From: Moraxellaceae bacterium | GTDB taxonomy: Bacteria; Pseudomonadota; Gammaproteobacteria; Pseudomonadales; Moraxellaceae | DNA length: 64,000 nucleotides | Assembly (NCBI GenBank): GCA_029267635.1 | Contig: JAJUIK010000007.1 | Coordinates: 19,662 to 83,661 of the forward strand | Reading direction: 5' to 3' | Shown here: piece after piece, positions 1 through 10,819 of the stretch | How positions within the stretch are numbered: position 1 is the first letter of the stretch | Layout: each line of letters begins with the position of its first letter | The notes under the pieces: generated by a model | What the model was told of the DNA's origin: nothing | The model's input: the letters and a program-made list of their open reading frames with translations, nothing else | Databases searched by the model: none | Made by a program: the position numbers and the translations under genes

Positions 1-1024
1 GATCTTCCATTTGTGCACTTAACGGAATGGCGGTCAACTCGGATGCAACCACCACCTGCTGGGAAAACTCATGTAAAAGTTGCGTCGTGTCCTGCGCTTG
101 ATGCTGGTGTTGAATGAATCGGGCCATTTCACCAATCAGTGCACCCTGCTTAAAACGATGGCTATTGACAAAATTGACCCGATGTTCAGCTAAAGCCGGA
201 ACCTGCTGTAAATCGGCCAGCACAGCCCCTACATCCACCGAAGCCAACTGATTGGCATCCCCCAATAAAATTAAACGTGCCTGATCCGGTACCGCGGCAA
301 ACAGCATATGTGCAAGATTCAGATCCAGCATGGAGGCTTCATCCACCACAATCACATCATAAGGTAACGGTTGTTTGCCATGAAAACGCGGTTGTTGTGT
401 AGTCCCCAAACCTAACAAACGATGCAGGGTCACAGGAGTCAGCCGTTTTAAATCTTCCGTGACCAGAGCTGCCAATTTTTCATCACTAAAGGAATGTTGC
501 AGTGCTTCTTTCATACGCTGTGCTGCCTTCCCGGTCGGTGCAGCCATGGCAATCCGAAGATTCGGAATGGCCTGATTCAACACAGCAATAATCCGCGCCA
601 GGGTATAGGTTTTTCCGGTTCCCGGCCCACCCGTGATAATACTCAAGCCCTTTTCAGCGACCATCGCCAAAGCTTTTTTCTGGTATTCATCCTGCAATAA
701 TTGGTGATCTGCCGCGAGCTGAACAGGCTGTATCTGTTGCTGTTTTAAACGGCTGACTTGCTCAGCCAAACGCTGTTCCAGTAACCAATAGCGATATAAA
801 TACAAGCGTTGCTCTTCATACACAAATGGCGCGACTGCCTGGGTGCTTTCTGCTACGTGAATCACCAGATCCTGCAAAGCATGCACCTGTTCTGCGCTCG
901 CAGGCAGGCAACTGTCCCCCCGCGTCGCGCCTTCCAGTAACTGTTGCATCAGCTCCAGATCAGGCTGTGCTGTGGCATTCTGGCTAAAGGGAGACTGACC
1001 GATGAATTGACTCCATGTACTCAT
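1..1024 (-). CDS. recD: RecD, exodeoxyribonuclease V alpha subunit (partial, runs off window start)
   Basis: Minus-strand translation from the ATG at 1024 reads MSTWSQFIGQSPFSQ..., with helicase Walker A (ITGGPGTGKTYTLARI) and Walker B (VIVVDEASMLDL). It follows recC and recB on the same strand. Not in the ORF track because it is truncated by the window edge. Confidence 0.93.
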   Translation of the reverse strand, partial: MSTWSQFIGQSPFSQNATAQPDLELMQQLLEGATRGDSCLPASAEQVHALQDLVIHVAESTQAVAPFVYEEQRLYLYRYWLLEQRLAEQVSRLKQQQIQPVQLAADHQLLQDEYQKKALAMVAEKGLSIITGGPGTGKTYTLARIIAVLNQAIPNLRIAMAAPTGKAAQRMKEALQHSFSDEKLAALVTEDLKRLTPVTLHRLLGLGTTQQPRFHGKQPLPYDVIVVDEASMLDLNLAHMLFAAVPDQARLILLGDANQLASVDVGAVLADLQQVPALAEHRVNFVNSHRFKQGALIGEMARFIQHQHQAQDTTQLLHEFSQQVVVASELTAIPLSAQMED

Positions 1025-1108
1025 CCATTCCGGACGCTGATTGTCTCGCTGTTTCAATGGGTTTTCCACACAGTTATCCTCAAAGTTATCCACAATTCAA
1101 GTGATTGT

Positions 1109-4100
1109 TTATCCTGCATTCATTTCAAGATGTTCGACCTTCTGAAGGACAGGAATAGGCGAAAAATAACCTAAAATTGCATCCAGCCGAAGGATAAATT
1201 CGGTTTCTGGTTGCCAGTGACAAACCCCAGCGCCAGCCTGCCCCTGCATACCGCGTAAATACAGATAACTCGCTCCGCCTAAATCACGTCCAATCTGATA
1301 ATCATGCAACTGCAGACCCAGATAACGATGCAATGCCACCAGATATAATCCCGCCTGTAACCAGTAACTCGAATGCGACATATTCTGGGCAATTTTTTCC
1401 GCGTGATAATCCTGCTGATCCGCGCCGAGAAAATTACTTTTATAATCGGCAATGTGATAACGCTGACCATCAAAGTAAACCAAATCAATCGAACCGGTGA
1501 GATAACGCGCCGAATTTGCCTCATTCAATACCGGCATTTCAATTCCATATTCCGCATACAGTTGATGGATGCGTTTAATGGTTAATATCCGATCTGAAAG
1601 GGCCAGATAGAAGGGAAACTCTGCCAGATATTGCCCTGAAACCAACTGTTTTAACTGAAAATCGCCATGCAACGGTGTCGCCAGAACTTCGAGCAACCAG
1701 TCCGCGACACTGGCGTAAATTTGCTCGGCGGGACCATTCTGAGTGTTCAGTTTCAGCAATAACTCTGCCAGTAATTGCTGCGAGTTATACTGATTGTCAT
1801 TTTTAAAGCGTCTTTTGACTTCTTCAATAATGCTGTGGCGATCATCCTGAAAATCGATATTTTCAAACAGCTTGTGTAAAAAACTGCCGGCATTGGTTCC
1901 CATCGGGAAATGACAGCGAATCCATGCGATCGGCTGTGTTGCCGTCACTTCATTTTCCACGACAAGATTGATTTCATCCGCTGCACTGTCCAGCGCAACC
2001 GTCTGTTCAGTCAAGGCATCCTGTGCAGACTTGCGTTTTAAATGCTGGGCCAAGGCACTAAAACTGGTTTTACTGCGCGGATAGAACCGTTGTTGTGGCA
2101 ATGCTAGCGCCTGCAATGGCGTATATTCTTGCTGTGATTTGGCCTTTAGCTGCGGCGGTCGCTCAGACAAAAGTGCTTCCTGCACGCTATAAGGATGCTC
2201 AAATAGCTGCTCTCCCTGTCCTCGCCAAAAGGCTAAACCGGTTTTGGATGTTCCTTTTTGATCCTGCAGCATGGCATAGACGCGATGACTGGCCCGGGTC
2301 AGGGCCACATACCAGAGACGGTGCTGCTCGGCTTCTTGCCGGGCATTATGTTGGGCAATGTCTTCTTGTTGTAACAACTGTGCATCGTTCACCGCAATCA
2401 CACGTTGTAACTCGACCTGTCCGGTGACTGGATTGATCTGCTGCAAGGTAGAAAAATTCAGGGTCTTTTTCTTTTCACTAAAACTTTTATCAGCCCCCAG
2501 CAAAAAGACTATCTTAAACTCCAGGCCTTTGGACTGATGGATCGTCATCAGTTGCACCCCCGAGGCATTCGATAATTTACGCTCGAGTTCCCAATCCCGT
2601 TCACTCGGAGACTGGAGCTGTTTCAAATACCAGTGATACAGCATTTGCGCACCCTGATAATGCTCACTATGCTGACATAACAGTTCGGTTAGATGGCGCA
2701 AATTGACCACCACGCGCTCATTATCGCGGCTTTGTGTAGCAACCAGATTGTGCCAGACCTTAAACAGGTTTAAGCAATATTGCCAAGCGGTTAAAAATCC
2801 CTTGTCCTGCCACATTTCCCGAATACAGTCAAAATCATAAAAGAACTGGCTCAAACCATCCGCTCGCTGTTCCAGCTCAACCAGATCCTGTAAGTTAAAG
2901 CCCAATAAACGGCTCAGCAAAGCGCGTTTGATTTTGCCTTCATCATAGGGATGCAGAATTGCACTCAGCACGGCAGCGACATCCCGAGCCACGCTACTGT
3001 CAAACACACTGCGTTTAGAAGAACGATTGACTCGGATTCCTAAACGTTCCAGCTCATATTGCACCTGATCGAGGCTGTCGTGATTCTTGGATAGGATGGC
3101 GATGTCATCTTCTTGCAGATCACGCGGGCCGGTTTTTTCCAGAAAATACAGCTGTTGATTCACGCCCTGATTGAGTAAGTCACGAATTTTCCAGGCCACC
3201 TGAATCAGTTCATCTTTGGCATCTTGCAGACAGACCCAGCGTAACGGTGCATGATTTTCTCCCTGCACATCGATTAACCCCGGGTGTGGACGGGTTCCGG
3301 CCTGCACGGGGGTATAAAACACCTCTTCACCAAACTGCATTTGGCGCTGGAACAAAGCGTCCACTACTTCGACTAGCGCTGCCACTGAACGATGGTTATA
3401 TTTCAGGGTATAGAGATGACCTTGTTTAGCCAGCACATCCTGCCGGGCCTTGTTATAGGTCAGCATATCTCCGCCACGGAAGCCATAAATAGCCTGTTTG
3501 GGGTCGCCCACCATAATCATGCAGCCGTGCAAGAAACGCTGTGAATCGCGCCAGATTTGCGCCAGCATAAAATCTTGATCTTGGTTAGTATCCTGAAATT
3601 CATCCACCAAAATCAACGGATAACGTGCCTGCACATATTTGGCGAAACGTTGGCCCTGCTCACCTTGCAAGGTATCGGCCAGAGTACGGATCTGCTGGGC
3701 AAAGGTGGTTTCACCTTTTTGCTGCAAGACTTGCGGCAGACGCTTTTTGACTTCTCGGCTTAGATAAAATTTTAAATAGGTGTCCAGCACTCCCAAATCG
3801 AATTCTAGCCGCTGCACACACTCACAAAACAGTTTCAGCTCTTGTACAATCACATGCTGCTCGAACTGCTGTAAAACCTCTGCCGCACATTTATTCAGGA
3901 CTTTTTTAGTCGTGAGTTCTGTTAGATTTTTCAGGGTGTTGGCAAAGTGCGGGGCAAATAAAGCATAACTCCGTTGCTGTTGTAAGGCCTGCACAAAAGC
4001 CGGTAAATCGTGGCATAAAGTGCGCTGCATCCGATCATTATCACGCCACTTCTTGCCCGTGACCGCATAATAGGCTCCCTCGGCCTGATAATAATCGCAT

Positions 4101-4849
4101 AACTCTGTAACCTGACTTAGATCCAGTTGCAAAAGCCGGTCTATCTGCTGTTCAAATTGTGCCAGGTCTATTTGCGGTGCAGCAATTTCCTGAAACTGCG
4201 CTGAAGCAAAATTCAGGGTATTTTCCACCACGGCCACATAATCATCGACTGATTTTAAATTTTGCGTGAGGCAAAGATAATCCACGATGGGTTGCGGCTG
4301 AGCCTGAATCCATTCGCGTAACACATCATGAATTAGTTGATGGGTATAACTTTTGGCATCATCGGTGATTTCGGTACGTTCGATCTTGCCACTTTCAAAA
4401 GCAAATTCACGCAACAACTTTTGGCTAAAACTATCCAGTGTTCCGACAAACAGCTCATCCAGCTGATCAATCACCAGCTTTAAACGGTTATAGGCATAAT
4501 CGGGTCGAAGTGCATAATCGGTTAAGACTTTTTGAAATAACGGATCGTCTTCAGTCCGGATTTTGACCTGAATGTCTACTTCTGGTGACAGACAACTTTC
4601 AAAGTAACGCTGTGTTTCCTGCAAACGGGCACGAATCCGGCTTTTCAGTTCTGCTGCCGCTGCACGGGTAAAGGTCGTGGCGATGACCTGATTGGGCAAA
4701 TAATCATGCAGAAAGATCCGCACCATCAAACTGGACAGCGTATAGGTTTTTCCAGTACCGGCAGAGGCTTCAATCCAGTGCAATCCTTTAAACTGCATGT
4801 CATGGATCGGGTTATCCGAAGGTTCAATCAGCTGTTGAGGCTGGTTCAT
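1109..4849 (-). CDS. recB: RecB, exodeoxyribonuclease V beta subunit
   Basis: 1246 aa; UvrD-type motifs (IEASAGTGKTYTL, LVDEFQDTN, GDPKQAIYGFRGGD) and C-terminal RecB nuclease motif (GSIDLVYFDGQRYHIADYKSN). Confidence 0.97.
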   Translation of the reverse strand: MNQPQQLIEPSDNPIHDMQFKGLHWIEASAGTGKTYTLSSLMVRIFLHDYLPNQVIATTFTRAAAAELKSRIRARLQETQRYFESCLSPEVDIQVKIRTEDDPLFQKVLTDYALRPDYAYNRLKLVIDQLDELFVGTLDSFSQKLLREFAFESGKIERTEITDDAKSYTHQLIHDVLREWIQAQPQPIVDYLCLTQNLKSVDDYVAVVENTLNFASAQFQEIAAPQIDLAQFEQQIDRLLQLDLSQVTELCDYYQAEGAYYAVTGKKWRDNDRMQRTLCHDLPAFVQALQQQRSYALFAPHFANTLKNLTELTTKKVLNKCAAEVLQQFEQHVIVQELKLFCECVQRLEFDLGVLDTYLKFYLSREVKKRLPQVLQQKGETTFAQQIRTLADTLQGEQGQRFAKYVQARYPLILVDEFQDTNQDQDFMLAQIWRDSQRFLHGCMIMVGDPKQAIYGFRGGDMLTYNKARQDVLAKQGHLYTLKYNHRSVAALVEVVDALFQRQMQFGEEVFYTPVQAGTRPHPGLIDVQGENHAPLRWVCLQDAKDELIQVAWKIRDLLNQGVNQQLYFLEKTGPRDLQEDDIAILSKNHDSLDQVQYELERLGIRVNRSSKRSVFDSSVARDVAAVLSAILHPYDEGKIKRALLSRLLGFNLQDLVELEQRADGLSQFFYDFDCIREMWQDKGFLTAWQYCLNLFKVWHNLVATQSRDNERVVVNLRHLTELLCQHSEHYQGAQMLYHWYLKQLQSPSERDWELERKLSNASGVQLMTIHQSKGLEFKIVFLLGADKSFSEKKKTLNFSTLQQINPVTGQVELQRVIAVNDAQLLQQEDIAQHNARQEAEQHRLWYVALTRASHRVYAMLQDQKGTSKTGLAFWRGQGEQLFEHPYSVQEALLSERPPQLKAKSQQEYTPLQALALPQQRFYPRSKTSFSALAQHLKRKSAQDALTEQTVALDSAADEINLVVENEVTATQPIAWIRCHFPMGTNAGSFLHKLFENIDFQDDRHSIIEEVKRRFKNDNQYNSQQLLAELLLKLNTQNGPAEQIYASVADWLLEVLATPLHGDFQLKQLVSGQYLAEFPFYLALSDRILTIKRIHQLYAEYGIEMPVLNEANSARYLTGSIDLVYFDGQRYHIADYKSNFLGADQQDYHAEKIAQNMSHSSYWLQAGLYLVALHRYLGLQLHDYQIGRDLGGASYLYLRGMQGQAGAGVCHWQPETEFILRLDAILGYFSPIPVLQKVEHLEMNAG

Positions 4850-4855
4850 GTTCAG

Positions 4856-7800
4856 TTACTCCTCAACGTACTGACGTGACAGAATCGGTTGATATAAGGC
4901 ATAGGAAAACTGTTGCAATGCCTGTTCCAGCATCCCTTTTGCATCATGTCCCTGCAAAATAAATTGCCAGTCGCGATGTTTGACATTCCATTCTTCATTG
5001 TCATACGGGTAGGAAGCATACGTATCTTTTTCAGTCCAGCGGGCCAGCACTTTCTCGATATTCTGAACGGGATAAGGCGCTACTTCCTCCCATGCAACTT
5101 GAACTTTATCTTCGAGCAGCAAAGCAGCAGGCAACACCAACGGCTGACTCTGCGCATAGTCCCAAGCCTCAAACCACGGTACTAAACGCTGTTTGGCCTC
5201 ATCCGAACTGATCCCTTCACACACAATGGTTTTGTCATGGCACACCACAATCCGCTTGTAGTTTGTTCCGCTCGTTCCTAAATCGAGATAAGCCAGCCAC
5301 AGCAGATATTCCAGCCAAGCGCGGGCACGGTATTTCGCTTTGGCTTTGGAGGCTTGCACACTTACCCAGTGTTGCTCCGTTTGCTTCGGCAGCTGGATAT
5401 TCAGATACAGCTCTGGTTTAACTTTCCAGACTTGCTGCGTGGTGACGGTAGCCTCTTGTGCATATTTCAACAGTCGTTGCTTCAAGCTGGCCTGTTCCAT
5501 CAAACTGAGTTGCCAGGTGGCCTGCTGGGTTTTACCAATCGGCAGTACATCCATAAACAGTTCAGTCTGTGCTTCACCCTCTTGCTGCAGCAAGGTGTTG
5601 CGCACACTATACTGATGCAGGCGGTTGAGCAACAAAGGTTCTTGCTGTTCCGGTACATCCTGCGGACACAGATTTTTTATGCCTAACGTTTTTAGATAGA
5701 GACGTGCCGGGAACAACACATCCTGAATCCATTGTCCACTTTCCAACACTTGAGCCTCTTGCGCTGCACGTGGATAGACCCTATTGGTCCAGGCTTCACG
5801 TTGTCCCTTGGCATGCCGGATTTGCTGCGCCACCTCAAACCACTGGTCCTGATAACGCACAATTTCAGTCGACTCGAAACTTTTTAAGTCGAAAGGTTGT
5901 AAAGTATGAATCCGGTACAGTGACTGTAACTGTGCTGCGACTTCTATACCCTTTAAGGATACTCTTTCTGATGAAGTCAAGGCTGATGGCGGCTGTACAA
6001 TCAATGCCAAATGCTGGATCAGCTCCTGCAATACCGTAGACGGATCACGTACTTCGCCATCATTGACATCAAAACCATTATAAAACAGCCAGACATTTTC
6101 CTGCGCCAGCAATAAAGCATCAAGGAATGCACCCTGATCATCTTCCAGGCGGGAACGATCACCCAGTTGTGGCTTGAGTAGATCCATCAAATCAAATGGT
6201 ACATGCTGCTGGCGACTTGGAAACAGGCCACTGTCCAGATTCAGCATCACAATGAGTTTATAAGGTAAAGGCCGCAGCTGTCCCATCTGGCTAAAGGTAA
6301 TCTGCCCGGTGGGTTCCGCCTGCTCCAGTTGCGCTTCGAGCAAGTGATTTAATTCTTCAATCAGATAAGGCAAAGGCAGACTCAGACCACGCAAGGCCAG
6401 ATAGGCATGCTGATCATGATGCCCGGCCAGACTCAGGATTCGCTCCTGTTTCTTGATCAGATCCGCAACTATGTTCAGCGCATCCACCCCGGCCTGCTGG
6501 AACTCATCGACATCTTGTTTTAGATGTCTTAACCATTGCTCAACCGGAATATTTTGGCCCAACTCATGCGCAATCATCCAGTCACGGCGCAGGGCAAAAT
6601 CCTGATAAATTTGAATCAGCTTGCCGATCAGCTCAAAGTCACTGCTCAGTACCTGAGCAAAACTTAAGGTACCCTGAAAAATGGTATGTTCAGGAATCGC
6701 AATGCCCAATGCCAAACGGTCCAGCGCAAACTTGAAGCTAAAGCGATAATCTTCATCCCCTTCTGACAGGCTGCGCTGTAAATGTGCCGCATCAAAACCG
6801 CGTTTAAAACCGGCTTCGGTTAACAGGGTCACCATCCGCTCGACACTCGCGTTTTCTAAAGCATAGCGTTGTTGCGTGGCTCCGAGTCCCAGCCAGTCGG
6901 CAAAATCCTCAAGGGTAAAACGCCCTTGCAGCAATTGAATCCGCCCCAGTACCGCACGCCAGGCCTGATGGGCATCCAACTGGGTCACGCCGGCAATTTT
7001 AATTGGCAGATAGATGCTGTGCTGGGATAAACGCTGGCCATGATTGGCTTCCTGCCGCAACAGATCACGCTCACTCGGTGGTGGGGCAAACACACTGCGA
7101 ATCAGTGGCTCCAGCGCTTTCAAGTTAGGGCTAAGCACTAAAATATCACTCGGACGCCGTGGCTGCGCTTTGCTGCCCTGGGCCAGCCAGTGAGTTAATT
7201 GATCTTTCAGTACTTCCAGCTGGCGTAGGCTGGAATGGCAAACATGAATCTGGATAGAATCATCCTGCTCGTCTAGTACATACTGGTGCTGTAGCGGCTC
7301 AGCCAAATACAACACATCCGACTGGATTTTGCCCAGCAAGGTCTGCGGGTAATCATCAACAAAGGCATCGGCCCAGACCCCATCCTCCCCGGAAGACAGA
7401 TTGGATAACAAAGAGAAATGGTCACGTGCCTGCTTACCAAAACGGGTGAGTAAAGGATGACGGGACTCTCGTTTTTCTGCATCAAACAGACGAGACTCTA
7501 CAAATTTTTTGATCTGGGCATCGGTCGCGTCTGGATATTTTTCAATAAACCGTTCTTTCACCCGCACGTCATAGCGTGCTTTCCAGTGAGGATCGACACT
7601 GTCTGCCCAATACTCCTGCGAAGGGTTGTAATGCAGAATATAAATATCAATATATTGCCCAAGCTGGCGTAAAAACTGCAGTTGGCTGGGTGGCAGGTCC
7701 AGTAAAGTAAATACCGCCAGGCGCTGTGGCAGATTTTTTAAGGCCTGCTTTTGCGTGGCAGGATCTGCCAGGACTTGCCAGAACTGCTGGTCAATCTGCT

Positions 7801-8518
7801 GCATTTCCTGAAAATCGTGATGAAAAACTTCCTGCCACAACCAGCGCTGCCAGGCTTCCAGCTCGCGCGCCTGGTTCAGGCTAAATTCGGAAATCTCAGT
7901 GTTGGTTTTAAAGAACATGTCTTCAACATTCAACACCTGATTGGCACCCCAAGCCTGTAACCAGTTGGTCGGGCAGCGACAGATTCCCGGGCAGTTTTTC
8001 TGACAATGCCCCCGGTAAATCATGTAATTGCTAAACAGACGCGAAACCTGATCAGCCACCCAATACAACATGCGCTGTTTTTTCAGCTGCTTGTCCAGGC
8101 CTTGTTGTAAACGGTCGGCACTATCATAAATTCGCTGGATGATGGGAGATAAGGGATGCTCCGCAGTCAATGGATTTTGCGCAGCATCAATAAAGTTTTT
8201 TAAAGTCTGAAAAACCCGCCACTTAATGATGATGCGCGGAATATTGGCTTTACGCACCTGTTCTTTTTGATCCTGCAGCACCCACTGATACGCCGCCCAC
8301 TGAAAGCCACGAATGCGATGATGAAACTGGGTATTGGCACTGATGCCTTTTTGCTCGGCCAGCTGCTGGGTGAGCCAGACTTCGACAGCTTTGGAAGGCA
8401 CAATAAAATGCTGAGTCTGCAAGACCTGAAAAGGATTGGCGGAGGGCTGGCTGACCGTGGTCAACAGAGCATGTACCAAGACATCAATCCGTTGACTTTG
8501 AATTACATGAATGGCCAT
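4856..8518 (-). CDS. recC: RecC, exodeoxyribonuclease V gamma subunit
   Basis: 1220 aa RecC-like protein immediately upstream of recB on the same strand. Confidence 0.95.
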   Translation of the reverse strand: MAIHVIQSQRIDVLVHALLTTVSQPSANPFQVLQTQHFIVPSKAVEVWLTQQLAEQKGISANTQFHHRIRGFQWAAYQWVLQDQKEQVRKANIPRIIIKWRVFQTLKNFIDAAQNPLTAEHPLSPIIQRIYDSADRLQQGLDKQLKKQRMLYWVADQVSRLFSNYMIYRGHCQKNCPGICRCPTNWLQAWGANQVLNVEDMFFKTNTEISEFSLNQARELEAWQRWLWQEVFHHDFQEMQQIDQQFWQVLADPATQKQALKNLPQRLAVFTLLDLPPSQLQFLRQLGQYIDIYILHYNPSQEYWADSVDPHWKARYDVRVKERFIEKYPDATDAQIKKFVESRLFDAEKRESRHPLLTRFGKQARDHFSLLSNLSSGEDGVWADAFVDDYPQTLLGKIQSDVLYLAEPLQHQYVLDEQDDSIQIHVCHSSLRQLEVLKDQLTHWLAQGSKAQPRRPSDILVLSPNLKALEPLIRSVFAPPPSERDLLRQEANHGQRLSQHSIYLPIKIAGVTQLDAHQAWRAVLGRIQLLQGRFTLEDFADWLGLGATQQRYALENASVERMVTLLTEAGFKRGFDAAHLQRSLSEGDEDYRFSFKFALDRLALGIAIPEHTIFQGTLSFAQVLSSDFELIGKLIQIYQDFALRRDWMIAHELGQNIPVEQWLRHLKQDVDEFQQAGVDALNIVADLIKKQERILSLAGHHDQHAYLALRGLSLPLPYLIEELNHLLEAQLEQAEPTGQITFSQMGQLRPLPYKLIVMLNLDSGLFPSRQQHVPFDLMDLLKPQLGDRSRLEDDQGAFLDALLLAQENVWLFYNGFDVNDGEVRDPSTVLQELIQHLALIVQPPSALTSSERVSLKGIEVAAQLQSLYRIHTLQPFDLKSFESTEIVRYQDQWFEVAQQIRHAKGQREAWTNRVYPRAAQEAQVLESGQWIQDVLFPARLYLKTLGIKNLCPQDVPEQQEPLLLNRLHQYSVRNTLLQQEGEAQTELFMDVLPIGKTQQATWQLSLMEQASLKQRLLKYAQEATVTTQQVWKVKPELYLNIQLPKQTEQHWVSVQASKAKAKYRARAWLEYLLWLAYLDLGTSGTNYKRIVVCHDKTIVCEGISSDEAKQRLVPWFEAWDYAQSQPLVLPAALLLEDKVQVAWEEVAPYPVQNIEKVLARWTEKDTYASYPYDNEEWNVKHRDWQFILQGHDAKGMLEQALQQFSYALYQPILSRQYVEE

Positions 8519-8703
8519 TGAACTTACCCTAAGCTTTTTTCAGTGGAATAAACGCACAAAAGCATAAACATTATTGACTATACTGTCATGACTGCTTGTG
8601 ACATTTTTATGATTTATCTGCTTGCAAAATCACATTTGAAATACTGCGATGAATCCAGTTTTAAATACTCAAAAATAACGCATTTCCAAAAGGTATCCCA
8701 GCG

Positions 8704-9222
8704 ATGAAAATAGATAAAATTCCTCACTCGATCGATCCCAGCCTGGATCTGGAACAGGTGCGTCAAGAATGTCTGGAGCTGATCAAAAAACGTGCCTATA
8801 TGTCCGCCGGTGCTGCGGTGGTGCCGATTCCTTTTGCCGACGTGGTAATTGATATCGGGATTCTGTCCCAGCTTTTACCAGAAATTAATGCTCGTTTTGG
8901 TTTGGCACCAGAACAAATGAACGTCTACGATGCCGAAACCAAAAAAATTCGCTGGCATGAATTACGCAAACGCGGCTTTGAGTTTTCCGGTTTAGTGATG
9001 GCACGTACCGCAGCCAAAGCCTCTATGCATGGCATCGTCGGCAAAATCATCACCAAACAGGTCAGCAAGTTTATTCCGCTGGGCGGACAAATGGTGGCGG
9101 CCAGTCTGGGCTATATGGTGATGAAAAAAGTGGCCGAAGCGCATGTGCAGGATTGTTATCATCTGGCCAAACGCATCCAGCATCAATATCCAGCCACCAC
9201 AATTGACAATTCAAAAGACTAA
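8704..9222 (+). CDS. Conserved hypothetical protein, possibly DUF697-like (Gly/Ala-rich hydrophobic segments)
   Basis: 172 aa ORF with hydrophobic segments VVPIPFADVVIDIG and FIPLGGQMVAASLGYMVMKKVAEA, resembling the DUF697 C-terminal pattern. Confidence 0.6.
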   Translation: MKIDKIPHSIDPSLDLEQVRQECLELIKKRAYMSAGAAVVPIPFADVVIDIGILSQLLPEINARFGLAPEQMNVYDAETKKIRWHELRKRGFEFSGLVMARTAAKASMHGIVGKIITKQVSKFIPLGGQMVAASLGYMVMKKVAEAHVQDCYHLAKRIQHQYPATTIDNSKD

Positions 9223-9244
9223 ATCCCGTTTCACTGCCAGGCCG

Positions 9245-10663
9245 TTAAACGGCCTTCAGCTGTTGCAAAATGGCTTTTAAGATTTCAATACGCGCCGTGT
9301 ATTTATCATCGCTGGCAATGATATACCACGGTGCGTATGGCGTACTGGTATGTTCAAACATATCGGCAGCGGCCTGCAAATAGTCTTCCCATTTTTCACG
9401 GTTGCGCCAGTCTTCTTCGGTAATTTTAAAATGCTTGTGCGGGGTATCCTGACGTGCCTGGAAACGCGCGGCCTGCTCCTCTTTACTGATCGCCAGCCAG
9501 AATTTAATCACCACCGTCTGACTATTCACCAGATCCTGTTCAAAATGGTTAATTTCGGCATAAGAACGTTGCCATTCCACCGGTTTGGCAAACCCTTCGA
9601 TGCGCTCAACCAGTACGCGGCCATACCAGGAACGGTCAAAAATCGTGATATTACGCTCGGCCTGCAATTTGGTCCAAAAACGCCATAAATACGGATGCCG
9701 ACGCTCATATTTTTCCGGCGCACTGATGGTATGAATTTCGTATTCCCGCGGATCGAGTTTTTTCACCAGACGTTTGATTGCCCCACCCTTACCGGCCGCA
9801 TCCATGCCTTCAAATACAATCACCACATTACGGCTATCCAGACGCAAGGCATCCGCCACCTTGCCGGTCAGGCTTTTCAATTCCGCTTTATATCTTGCAG
9901 CATCCATCTGGTCTTGAGCCGGATGCAGCAAAGCCGCTGGAATCACTGAAGCCGGCCACGCTGTCCGGGTGTTGAGCGGATGATTCGGTCGATGTTGCAG
10001 GGCTTGCAGAATGTATTGGGCAAATTGCTGGTCACGCGTCGCTTCACATTCACAATCAATCATGAACCAGTCCTGGGTAAAGCGCTGGCGCAGCTTTTGC
10101 AGGTTGTCGTACTGTTTTTTGTTACGCCAGTCGAGACCATGCAAACGGTGAAAATGCTGCTCGGAAGCATCCATATTGTCCAGACGCTTTTGCAGGGATT
10201 TCCACGACAGATCAAACCAGACCTTAATCACATCGACATGATTATTTTTCAGGTCCTGCTCAAATGTGCGCATATTGTCCACATAGGCATCAAACAGGGT
10301 TTCATCCAGCGGTTTGGACACATGCATCGCTGTGGCCAGCAAGTCACTGTACCAGTTGCCAAACATCACCAGAATCTGACCTTCCGCTGGAATACAGGAT
10401 GCATAGGGTAACCAGAACGGCTGCTTGGCGGTAAACAGATAAGGTGGATCTGCCTTGACTTTCAGGTAACGTGGATCGACCCAGCCGCGTAACTCTTTGA
10501 CGGCTTCGCCTTTACCGGCCAGTTCAATCCCGCTGACCAGAATCACCAGGCTCTTACCATTACGTCGTCCGCGACTTTCCCTTAAGGCATATTGGGCTTC
10601 AATCAGCTGATAAGATAAAACATCTTCATCCAGAATTTCATATTGTGGCTGTACTTCGGCCAT
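9245..10663 (-). CDS. pap: Polyphosphate:AMP phosphotransferase (two-domain PPK2)
   Basis: 472 aa, two tandem PPK2 domains. The C-terminal one has canonical EGMDAAGKGGAIKRL and FDRSWYGRVLVERIEGF; the N-terminal one has a degenerate SGIELAGKGEAVKEL. Confidence 0.9.
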   Translation of the reverse strand: MAEVQPQYEILDEDVLSYQLIEAQYALRESRGRRNGKSLVILVSGIELAGKGEAVKELRGWVDPRYLKVKADPPYLFTAKQPFWLPYASCIPAEGQILVMFGNWYSDLLATAMHVSKPLDETLFDAYVDNMRTFEQDLKNNHVDVIKVWFDLSWKSLQKRLDNMDASEQHFHRLHGLDWRNKKQYDNLQKLRQRFTQDWFMIDCECEATRDQQFAQYILQALQHRPNHPLNTRTAWPASVIPAALLHPAQDQMDAARYKAELKSLTGKVADALRLDSRNVVIVFEGMDAAGKGGAIKRLVKKLDPREYEIHTISAPEKYERRHPYLWRFWTKLQAERNITIFDRSWYGRVLVERIEGFAKPVEWQRSYAEINHFEQDLVNSQTVVIKFWLAISKEEQAARFQARQDTPHKHFKITEEDWRNREKWEDYLQAAADMFEHTSTPYAPWYIIASDDKYTARIEILKAILQQLKAV

Positions 10664-10819
10664 AAAGCGACTCTAATTATTTCATGTTGTTTTTTCAGTA
10701 TAACCAAGCCTGTAGGGTGCGCCTATCAAGACCTGGACGATTTATGTAGATTATTTTTTAATGGAATATTGCCTTTATTTGCTGCTTTTTTGTCATATTC
10801 TTGCGCTTGTGTCATAGCG

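Noticed and set aside
494-8521. Plus-strand ORFs (e.g. 494..700, 2095..2427, 5340..5686, 7457..7672) overlapping recBCD
   Set aside because: Antisense to strongly supported recC/recB/recD, no conserved motifs; typical spurious shadow ORFs.
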